NCBI GenBank assembly: GCA_002118135.1
Contig: BDIU01000135.1
Location: forward strand, 1 to 64,000
Direction of reading: 5' to 3'
Source of the DNA: Trebouxia sp. TZW2008
Taxonomy: Eukaryota > Chlorophyta > Trebouxiophyceae > Trebouxiales > Trebouxiaceae
Length of the DNA stretch: 64,000 nucleotides
A model generated the notes under the pieces. It was not told the origin of the DNA and did not search any database. It worked only from the letters and a program-made list of their open reading frames with translations. Position numbers and translations under genes: made by a program. Shown here piece after piece: positions 55,301 to 64,000 of the stretch; within the stretch, counting starts at the first letter, position 1, and the number at the start of each line of letters is the position of its first letter.

Positions 55301-57676
55301 TAGAATCAAATGCCCTTTGAAACAGTCATTTGTAGACCCCGGAGCAGAGACCGAATTGTGACAGTCTCACCTGTTGCACACTCATACAGAGTTACGCCCA
55401 AGCTGTAGACATCTGCAGCCGGCGTGGGTTCAATGTGACCATTCAGCAGCTCTGGGGCCACATACTTCCCATCTCCTTCTTCCCAGTCCTGTTCAGGCTA
55501 GAAAATCAAAGTTAGCCAGAGCCTGTGTTGTGAACAAATTGATTGACACGGCAGAAGCAGTATCAGTGACACTGTGCAGGCTGAAGTATGATCCGTCACT
55601 GCTCTTGTGTCTGGACTCTGCCCTCTTAGCTTGTATAAGGCATTGCCAAATTCAGCGTATGCAATGTCAACACGCTGAACAGCACACATGATGTGACACC
55701 AGATTTAGCTGATGCTCACCAGAAAAACGACACTTGCAAGAAGCACACAGCCATTGCAACAAGGCAAAGATTCCTCACCCATTGATGCCTCAAGACAGCA
55801 AGTCCAAAGTCTCCAAGCTTCAGGATGCCGTCTGCATCCCTGTAGATGTTGTCTGGCTTGACATCCAAATGCAGCACGCCATTTGCATGCAGGAAGTGCA
55901 GCCCCTGCAGACAAACGGATCTATGGTATACAAGTGCTTTGGCCCCTAGCACAGCAGTGATGGAGACATTTGATTGCCTCTGTACGTACCTAGTTGGGCC
56001 TGCTGAGCCTGCCTAGCCCACTTTTATAATGCATGAAATGAATGAAGGATGGCGGTGACTTGGTAGCAATCGTCTGCATGTCATCTGTTTGCTGTAGAGA
56101 GATGTATTGCTGACTGGTCATGCAACAAATGCGCTGTAGAACAGTACATCAAATGCAAAACACACACAAACAGATAACAAATGCCAAAGTTGTATCAATA
56201 GCAGAGCAGCAGCACAATAGGCTTTCGTGCTGCAAGTGAACAGGGTGCCTAGCAGAAGCTGGACTTTCTGCATGCTTAGTCGTGACAGATGGGCTTGTGC
56301 AGGTGTGTGTGCATGTGTGTGTGTCACTGACCTGAGCCATCTCTGACAGCACATACCATACTTCCTCCTCTGACAGCAGCTCATTGGCTTCCTCCAGCTG
56401 CACAGCAAACACATGCCTCGTCAAATATGCAGACCAATCTGGCTCAACTGCTGCAATTCAGCTGAATGAAGCGATGCTGCTATCAAGTGCTTGCGCACAG
56501 AGCGACCAGATGATGGAGGCAATGCAAAACGCTGCTTGATACAGACTTGCAGGTAACGTACCAGCACAGGATCAGTGTCTAGTCAACAGCTGCTGCGTCA
56601 ACACAAGATCTCGCGCATTGCGACTTTACACAATGAAGCATGCATTCAAGGCATGCACATGGCAGGTGGCAACTCAAAGCAGCTTTGCTTGACATTTACC
56701 TCAGACAGCAACTGAGCTAGGCTTCCGCCCTCGCAAAGCTCCATCTGAATGTTGAAGTGGCCTCCCTGTTGCCAGGCTCTGTATTGCCCGACAATGTTCT
56801 CATGAGCAGGCAATGCTGCCACTGCCATGATTTCATGCAGACACCTGCAGCAGCCCACACTTGAGCACACGCAGGCCTGCAGCCTGCTAGAGGCCATTGG
56901 TCACAAGTGAGCGCCAAGGTCACAACCAAGCGGAGAACGTAACCATGCACCCACCGTTGCCTGTGAGCTTTGGAGCCAAATTTCCTGGTTGACTTCTTGA
57001 TGGCAAACAAGTCACCTGTGCGTTTATGCCTTACCCTGAAGACCTGCAAGATGTGACAGCATTGCTTCAAGCTATATGACTAACTCTTGAGCTGTCAGCT
57101 TGATTTTGATAAGCTCTGGTGAGACCTGGATGATGACCTACCTCGCTGTGAGGAGATCTGCCTATCAAACCCTCAAACACAAAGTGATCACCAAAGGTGA
57201 ACAAGTCCGGGCAGGCCAGGCTTGGTGTCCTCTGTAGCTTTGTGGCCACCAGCACCTGCAACAGGGGTCAACTTTGAAGTCTTGCTGCACAGCTGTTGTT
57301 GCAGCAAGTGTTTGCTGTTGGATGTCAAACGCTGTAGCGTGTGTGCCTTGTTGTCATTGAGGGAGCTGCTCCTGCTGAGCAGGCTTGACCGCACTCTGAT
57401 CCTGCCATGGGGCTTTGGTCTGGTAGGCGACGTCGGACAAGCAGTCAGAATCGGCTTGGTTGCTGGCAGAGAAAGTCTGAAGCCTTCACCAGAGCTACTG
57501 CTTGTCGTGAGGAAGTGCTGGCCAATGCTGCTACTGGAGCGACCAGTCCTCGGCGGCAGCCCCGTAAGCGACGAAGGCTGCTTGACCGCTGTCTCAGGCG
57601 ACTCAAGCGATAAGACGTCAAGGACACTAAGCGGTGATTGGGTGCAGTCAGCAAAGTGGTCTTGCTTCATGGTCAT
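52320..57676 (-). CDS. WEE1: WEE1-like cell-cycle kinase
   Basis: Exons: 57676 to about 57395 (3' border uncertain), 57255-57142, 57043-56955, 56844-56700, 56397-56332, 55904-55779, 55500-55371, 54951-54806, 54097-53941, 53499-52926, 52701-52320; about 736 residues. The upstream frame begins with TTG, so ATG 57676 is used. Residues 1-120 are Ser/Pro-rich and disordered. Kinase motifs: [15 protein letters not shown] (lysine), [39 protein letters not shown] (the HLD catalytic loop shared with plant WEE1), [49 protein letters not shown]1 phosphorylates CDKs on the inhibitory tyrosine, in the nucleus, delaying mitosis. Oddities: the glycine loop reads IGRSPHSEV, lacking GxGxxG, and a Ser/Pro-rich tail of some 370 residues follows the kinase domain, whereas WEE1 proteins usually end soon after it. 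Confidence 0.87.
55063..55130. repeat. tandem 32-base duplication in a WEE1 intron
   Basis: CTATCAGTTGATGCTGCAGA followed by GCAGACCAG is repeated immediately with one mismatch. It lies between exons 7 and 8 and contains no exon sequence. Confidence 0.75.
55985..56052 (+). repeat. GTTGGGCCTGCTGAGC dispersed element with ATGAA tail
   Basis: It reads GTACCTAGTTGGGCCTGCTG, then AGCCTGCCTAGCCCAC, then an A/T tail ATGCATGAAATGAATGAA. The reverse complement of 22022-22090 has the same order (GTACCTAGCTGGGCCTGCTG, tail GAATGAATGAATGG). Likely a short mobile repeat. Confidence 0.5.
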
Positions 57677-58927
57677 ACTGAGCAGAACACACTCACACTG
57701 CCTGTACAACACTACACAACAGTTACTTTGCTGAATGCATGATGACAATGTCAAGGTGTTACGTCACAGCAGCAGGTGCTCTGCCAGGGAGCCATTGTGA
57801 TCAGGGATCAGCTGTTTTGGCAAAATTTGAAATGTCAAAACCCTGAAGCGTCCGCGGCATTTCCAGGGGGCGCAGCAGGGAGCGCAAATTCGGCTGCTGC
57901 AGTGCGTAGGGAAGCTGCAAAAGCTGATAGACATGCGGTTGGAGCCGATTAAGGCAAGACTTGTTTGAGTCTGACAGGTATATGCCAGTGACCCTTCGGA
58001 CCTTGGTATGAAAATGATGTTGTGGTATCGCCGATCATCAGCACACGAGCATCCCGCCAGACTTATGTCGCCAGCTGTGTTTGACTCGTCAACTCAAGTC
58101 TCGCGCCGAAGTTTTGCCTCCATAGGCGTTTCATTGCTGAAAGTGAAAAGCATTGTACCTGGCACACTCAGGTTAGGACAGTGTGGTGTCTTGAGGGTGA
58201 TGACACAGTGGTGCCAATGCGCATGCATTACTCCAGCGAGCAGGCAGTCACTGCTATCAGAATTCCACATCAAGCACTTTTTGAAAGGGTTCATGCCTGC
58301 TTGTGTAGCAACGTCTGCCCCACATGCTATACACAAATTAATGATTTAGACATATGCTGCACTCAGTGTGTTCAATCCATTGTTCAAACAAGCCAGACGA
58401 CGGCCTGTAGTCATGCAATTTGTAATTGTTGAGATAGCAACATGGCAATTCTCAGATCAAATTGCGTCTAGACACATGTGCCCTAGCAGCATTTATAGTT
58501 TTCGGGGGTCTTGTCTTGTGAACATGTTCATCAATGTCACCTTCACTCAGCAAGCAGCAATGCATATTGTACATGAACCTTGCGCTCAAACACTCCTGAT
58601 GCCAACAGCAATATGACGGGTCATTCATGAAAGGGTGCAGTGTTTATTCTGATAAGAAGCAGCTTGACAGCTGGATCTTGAGCATCATCAAGTTTCCAAA
58701 ACCTCTCAAGTGGCAAGCAGTGGCATCTCTGCCTGACTAGACCTATGTTGAAGTACAATGAAGCCTTGAGTCATGACAAACCTGCCACCGCAGGTGCTCA
58801 TGACTCAAATCACAGGCAGTGTAGCTGCGGATGCTGGGCTGCAGTGTAGCGCACTCTGCTGCTGAGGCAAGCAACAACAGTGCCTGATGTCCATGGCGCT
58901 GCTGTAGCTGTGGAGAATCTCAGTGTA
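57677..58927. other. gene-free interval upstream of WEE1
   Basis: The WEE1 promoter and the 3' UTR of the RETICULATA-related gene are expected here. Open frames at 58008-58349 and neighbours lack motifs. I see no RNA gene. Confidence 0.45.
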
Positions 58928-60376
58928 TCACTCATCTTGCAGCCCCAGCAGTCTGATGAACACAATCCAGTGAGCTGACCCATAGTAGGTGTTGACTGAA
59001 CGTATGATGAAAGTCAGGGCTTTTAGCACAGACTGCCTGTGCGCAAAGATCCTGTCAATCCCTCGCTCCTCAACAATGCCAGCAAGTATCTGATACCGTA
59101 TGTTGCCACTTGTTGCCATGTACACGCCATGCGCCACAGATATAGCCAGGACCTCTTGTGACAAAGCTATTTCTGACGCATGACTGCCAATCAATGTCTT
59201 GATGGCCACTAGACAGTTGATTACCCCCACACCCAGAATTGAAGACACCAACCCGACAATGAACAAGACTATGCTGCTCTTAACAAAAGATGCACAGCGC
59301 TGTGCTACTGACCATTGCATTCTGTCTGCCTTTGCCACCTGCACTCACCACTCACTCATCAAAAATTGTTACTTGAAAACAAATGGTCAAGCATTGCTGC
59401 ATTCTGGCAAAAGCAGCAAGATTGGTGCACACATATCACAAATGAAGGCGTGACCAGGATGGGTACAAGCTTGACAGAAACGTGGATAATATGCTAATTA
59501 CCTGAAAAGCATTGTCTGGACAGCTGTCAAGCCAGCTACGGGCAGAAGCCAGCCTTCCAGATGTGGACTGCTGCCGTGGTTGCTGCTTAGACAAGATAGC
59601 TTGCGGAGCAGGAGCCCATATGAGCATGATGTCAGACAGCAGCGACATGATGACGTTTGCAAACACAAAGTCAAGCTCTAGCCAGAACTTGACAGGCCGC
59701 TTGTGCAACTCTGCCAGCAGTTTTGTAAACACGCCCACACCAGCTTCAACACTTAGTTTCATCAGAAATGTTGGGTCGCCCAGCAACCTTGGCGTCATAC
59801 CTGTGAGCCACAAAATGCTCAATGCTGCACGTGTAAGCACAGGCCAAGGAGGTGGTTGGCCAGTGACTGATCTGTGACACCAACACATGAGAGGTGTGCA
59901 TGCTCACCCGGGACACAGAGCAGATATCTGAAGAGCTTATGCTGCTCATAGTGCAGATACTGCTCAAGCAGCTCCTTTGAGACCTGCAGCAGGCGATTTG
60001 AATGAGTCGTTGCATTGATGGCCTTGAGCAAGCACAGGCGAGAAGGTATGGGCAGGTAATGCAGAAGGAAGCTGAGCCCACCAGGCCATGCTTGATCCCA
60101 TGCGCTATGCTTGCAGGCAAGGAATCTATGCTGCGTCGCTCAGACAAGAGCAGTGCCTCAGCATTGTCTTCAAGCCCCAATTCTGCAGAGCTCACAACTG
60201 TCAGCATGCAGACAACAACCCTTGAAGCAATTCGTCTGAGCACACTTGCCTTCGGCCGAGTAACAGTGGCCTAGAGTTGAGTGGTCTCGAGGCTGTGGGA
60301 GGTCTAGATTCAGTTGGTCCGCTTTGGCGTAGTCATAATGGTGAGCGTGTACCGAGTAGACCGCGGCGGGTGGCAT
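58928..60376 (-). CDS. RETICULATA-related (DUF3411) plastid membrane protein
   Basis: Exons 60376-60353 (tentative start), 60270-60082, 59983-59908, 59800-59502, 59338-58928; phases agree and give 332 residues. The conserved body is ELLEQYLHYEQHKLFRYLL, RLLGDPTFLMKLSVEAGVGV, FWLELDFVFANVIMSLL, DIMLIWAPAP, then membrane segments (VLFIVGLVSSILGVG), then SGNIRYQILAGIVEERGIDR and IRLLGLQDE. This is the RER/DUF3411 pattern; members are chloroplast envelope proteins involved in leaf reticulation, plastid development and possibly metabolite transport. The N-terminus is basic and hydrophobic (RPKASVLRRIASRVVV), fitting a transit peptide, but exon 1 (eight codons) is a guess; an internal ATG at 60207 is the alternative. 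Confidence 0.82.
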
Positions 60377-62216
60377 CCGGGCTGTCCGTAATTCGTGAAG
60401 CTAACACAAATCAGTCTTTTGCAGACGATGTGGGCAGCGGAGCTACAATACACGCAGCTCCTGCGTGGACTGTACGGCGGCGTAACGGACGCGTTACTTT
60501 ATATTCGGTCAAGATCTTTCGCGACCGGTTGCAGGGCTTCAGATGCCGAATGCGTGTTATGCCGTCTATGCTACAGGAAACGGGGACGCCTGCTAAATAA
60601 TTGCAGTCAGGCGTACAGCGCAAGCAACACTTCTGCAACGCGTATACACAGTTGGCCGATGCAGCAATCTGCGAAACGTGAGCTCACGTGCCAGCTGTGC
60701 GTCGCAAAAGGACTCATGTGGGCGCCATATGGGCATCATGAGCTTCTTTCGAATTCCCTGGTTACATTTCAACAGGGGGGGTTACGAAAAGGTTGTGGTA
60801 CGGCAGGGTTGGAAGCTGTATCATCTTCTTCTTCTTGCACACAATTTAGCATCAGGGCACCCTGCCCGAAGGTCGACAGATCGTTGTAGCGTAATCACTT
60901 CTCAGGCAAGGCACTTCCGTGATATTGAGCTGCACAGAGCTTTATCTGCAGACCGACTCAGCTTCCATGTGTCCTGTCTAAGCGTGACACTTCAAAATGG
61001 TGGCTTTTAAACGAAGCAGCTTATTCAAGACTCTTGAAGACTCTTAGGTGCGTCGACAAGCCAGCAAGCAGACATGTGTTCTGTACTGGAACGATAGCCG
61101 TTGCGCTGTACAAAATCAGAGTCGTGGATTAGTCGCTTCCATTTGTTCATCCCGTATGGACCTCGTACGGAGCCAAATGAGCGAGTCGACTCTAAGAACC
61201 TCGGCGTAAGCTGGCTCACCTAGCCTCATAAGTAGCACCAAGCAGCCCACACTAGGCCGCCTTGATGGCCCACGGAAGAAACGATCAACCAGATTTTAAG
61301 CGAGTCTGTGAAGCAAGTCTGAGACAGTCCCAAGTCCCTGCAGAGCCGGCTTCGCGAGGTCCCGTCATCATTGGGTGTCAGGGGTCTTAAAGGCAGCTTG
61401 ACCTAGCGGCCAGCCCTGTCATGCAGTGAGTGGCCAATAGTTGTTGCAAAACCTCTGTGGTTTCAGGGCATGGCAACCATAACAAAATCTTGACGACGCT
61501 GCAAGTCTCACCTAAAGCAGAGTGCTTTGCTGGCACTCACAAACTAGTGGTGCAGCAGGCTTCTCTCAACACTGGTCAACTGTTCGGTCTAAAGGTACTG
61601 CACGAGTGATATGCTGCTTCAATGACAACAAGAGCTGATTGAGATCTCCAGACGAAGCTTTTGTTTCATAGCAGCCATGGCCAATATTGACCCAATCTGC
61701 TTGCATGAAATTTGCAGCATGCAAGGGTGCAAATTCGTTGCCATCTGTTGCAAAGCAGCTCATCATCAAAGGTACTAATGATGCCAAATATTGGCACCAT
61801 AACAACTCAAGCATACCACAACACAAAATAGCTTCTGAAGTCCACGGCCCTCAATCATCAAAGCTGTATCTTTACTAAGTCACAACTTGCAGGGCTGCAA
61901 GTTTAGCTACAACAAAGTGGTGCAACAAATGACAATCCTGGTAGATCATAGACAGTTGCACATTGTGATTTCATAACTCAAAATTGAGTGAGGCATTGGC
62001 ATGCTTGAAAACCGTGGCATTGGATGTTTGGGATGATGTGTTTTTCTTCAAATTTTCAATTTGTCGCACTGCATGCATAAAGAAGCAGCGCGTTGGCAAT
62101 TGACGCATGAGGCATATTGGTAGTGCCATGACAGTAGTGGCGTTGCGACAACTACCAATGAAGCATCAATCTATTGGGATGTATGGAGCTTGCACACACA
62201 AAAGAGCATAAACAGA
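60377..62216. other. interval with only weak coding candidates
   Basis: CpG-rich around 60400-60600. A plus frame with an ATG at 60430 (MWAAELQYTQLLRGLYGGVT) to 60889, and a minus frame at 61219-61025 (RFLESTRSFGSVRGPYG) just inside a CTAG/GTGAG donor-like site, both look somewhat coding and presequence-like. Neither has a recognised family or clear splice partner. Nothing is called as a gene. Confidence 0.35.
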
Positions 62217-62897
62217 ATGCAGCTCTTCCGTACGCAACTCAGAGCTCGTTGCGCAGGCGCGACAGAAATCAGGTGCATGTCAGCTGCATGCAGCTTGGGG
62301 AAAACAAATGCAGGAGCCTGTACAGACAGAATAGAAGGTGGAACGAAGCCACCGAGGGCTTCTGTTTTTGAACTTAGGTTTAAGAAGAATTCATATTTAG
62401 CTTGTCCAGTGGGCGTTGCGAGAGGGGGGGACGGGGGTAGCGAGGGGTTTGTGTGCTGCCCTGTGTCCGCGCTGCTTTTTCCCATCCACAGCGAAGACGA
62501 CGTTATATTTGGAGTCGAGATCGTGCCAGTTGTTGCTCGGGACCTCCGTGTGCTGTTACAACAAAGGATACACTTGACAGCTTTTGAGGGGTCCGGTCAG
62601 GAACAGGGTGCCAGACGTTCTCGCGTTTGGCGGACAGAAGGCAAGCGGTCGAACACTTTCATCTTTCCACCGCTGCTGCGCCCGGGGTCTATTATGACGG
62701 CCACATGTTCTGAAGCCTCGGATAGGAGACACACACGGGCAGAGATAAACGCCGCGCGGCTCCGCATGTGTGTACAAATCACAAATCCTCAAGCTTACGT
62801 TTGCGAAAACAGCTACACGTTGTGGAAGGAAGGTCCGGCGTTGTATCTTTTCTTCTCAGGCGAGACTTACGTTGTGAAGGCCAGTGGCATAAAATAA
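62217..62897 (+). CDS. hypothetical protein, single open frame
   Basis: The open frame runs from 62190 (TTG) to 62897. The first ATG is 62217, giving 226 residues. I do not recognise it. It has FELRFKKNSYLACPVGVARG, IFGVEIVPVVARDLRVLLQQ, and a C-terminus ENSYTLWKEGPALYLFFSGE. CpG content is visibly higher than in flanking DNA. The opposite strand is also open in parts (62456-62171 with an ATG, coding-like KYEFFLNLSSKTEALGGF), so the strand is uncertain. It could be a gene, a transposon fragment or a GC-rich non-coding region. Confidence 0.3.
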   Translation: MQLFRTQLRARCAGATEIRCMSAACSLGKTNAGACTDRIEGGTKPPRASVFELRFKKNSYLACPVGVARGGDGGSEGFVCCPVSALLFPIHSEDDVIFGVEIVPVVARDLRVLLQQRIHLTAFEGSGQEQGARRSRVWRTEGKRSNTFIFPPLLRPGSIMTATCSEASDRRHTRAEINAARLRMCVQITNPQAYVCENSYTLWKEGPALYLFFSGETYVVKASGIK

Positions 62898-64000
62898 AGC
62901 ATACAGCCGCGGGACTAGCATATCTTGTCTGAAAGTCACGCCGTGACCAGATGTTTGCTCAAGTTGCTCCGAAAAACTTCTGCAGCAAGTGTTTGAGCGA
63001 GAAGGCGTGTATAGGTATGTTCAACTCAAGCCTCATGCAAAAGACTGAATTGCGACTGCCATCTGGCATTCTTCTCAACTAAACTCTGCTCACATCAATT
63101 TGGCAACACCTTGGGATCAAGCCGCTATGCTGCGGTCTGATATTGGAGCTTATTGATGTCCTGCATTCGTGATGGGAGTCCTCATTCAGCGTGGTTGCAA
63201 CATGTACCAAGGATATAGGCAATCTTGCTGTAGAGATCGCCTGCACTGAAAAACACAAGGTATTTTGAAGCAACAGCTGCAACATCTTCAGCTTGCTTGA
63301 CAGGCATGTCAATCGATTGACATGAACATCCATCAGGTATGGCGGTAGATTGCCCTCCTTTGACATGTGCTTCACATGTGTTTGAATCACCATGCAAGAA
63401 TGACTCGGTCTGTAGAGAGGTAGACCGCTTTATACTCTATTTGTGGAGCTTTATCATTGACTTACCTATGCTGTTTAGCGCCCTGGGAACATCTGCTGGT
63501 CTGCAGGCAATTAAGCTCAAGAACACAGATGAACAGTGTTGTCTGTCACATTTTGTTGGTGCATATGTCAATCATGCAATCTTGTCACACATAGGGACAG
63601 GCACGCTGGTGAATCCAAGAACGTCACTTGATCCCCTGCTGGTGATGATTGGAAGAATACTCTTGCAATCAGGATGCATGACCTGATACTAGCTGGCCAT
63701 ACACATGTACTTGCTATGCGTTGACAGCAGTGCTCAGATGGGCTGCTCCCGTCTAGGATCAACATGAAGAGCCAGCAAGTGCTAGTATGTGCAAAACAGG
63801 AGTGCTTGCAAGCGTGCATCCATTTTGTGACAGGAAGACCAAGCAGGGTGAAATTGCTTATCACTGAACTATGCCATTGTAACCAATTTTTGCTGAAAGC
63901 GTCATTGGCAACGCAAGTAATCAGCTGTTCGAAATCTTGAAATGTCTGCATGTCTGCAGCCTTTCTTTGTAGCATAAATGCAGACATATTCAAGCAAAGT
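62898..64000. other. right edge, possible minus-strand exons
   Basis: Two minus-strand stretches look coding but unplaced: about 63985-63895 (DMQTFQDFEQLITCVANDAF) and about 63340-63190 (MPVKQAEDVAAVASKYLVFF). They may be exons of a gene continuing beyond the window. No family was recognised. Confidence 0.25.

Noticed and set aside
57222..57734. 170-codon plus-strand frame
   Set aside because: Antisense shadow of WEE1 exons 1 and 2, which have family motifs and valid phases.
60395..60889. 164-codon plus frame
   Set aside because: Starts with GTG, no recognised motifs; kept only as a weak candidate from the internal ATG.
1..64000. tRNA, rRNA and known small RNA genes
   Set aside because: None recognised by eye; a tRNAscan-SE or Infernal run would be needed to exclude them.

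Overview
The window is nuclear DNA from a green alga, most likely a chlorophyte of trebouxiophyte type (the class is an inference). The evidence is: many short exons with GT-AG (sometimes GC-AG) introns of about 50 to 2,700 bases; an interstitial TTTAGGG-type telomere repeat; plant-lineage genes (a thylakoid rhodanese-like protein, a RETICULATA-related protein, a plant-type WEE1, an eIFiso4G-like factor, a Myb/H15 telomere-repeat-binding factor); and a TGTAA polyadenylation signal behind ARL1. There are no operons, prophages or CRISPR arrays. Most genes were assembled exon by exon from homologous motifs and reading phase, so internal splice sites are well supported while first exons and UTRs are less certain.

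Layout. 1-933: no gene. 934-1902 (+): single-exon methyltransferase-like protein. 1903-6288: gene-free, with a G/T-rich tract and an array of AGCTGAGCT motifs. 6289-7581 (+): F-box/XPA-like gene that looks broken, with relics to about 8375. 9020-12056 (+): HAD pyrimidine 5'-nucleotidase-like. 13153-22641 (+): thylakoid rhodanese-like protein (TROL/STR4A/CAS group). 22642-25095: gene-free tandem repeats. 25096-30664 (-): Raf-like MAPKKK. 31653-32424 (-): unknown small helical protein, divergent from 32782-42185 (+): eIF4G/eIFiso4G. 42650-43305 (-): MIC10-like. 43985-50488 (+): TRB-type telomere-binding factor. 51034-51984 (+): ARL1. 52320-57676 (-): WEE1-like kinase. 58928-60376 (-): RETICULATA-related membrane protein. 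60377-64000: weak candidates only.

The genes are ordinary eukaryotic housekeeping, plastid and signalling genes with no shared pathway. The striking feature is structural. In at least five genes (the HAD enzyme, rhodanese protein, Raf-like kinase, eIF4G and TRB) introns carry decayed or intact tandem copies of the neighbouring exon's edge, together with its splice site. Some copies keep an open frame and could be alternative exons. The Myb exon of the TRB gene is the clearest case, with four copies at a period of about 134 bases.

Two dispersed repeat families are also present, one with paired hairpins and one SINE-like with a trinucleotide tail. In both, the hairpin stems differ between copies by compensatory base changes. 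A third short family shares a GTTGGGCCTGCTGAGC core. All of these families were found by eye and need a genome-wide search.
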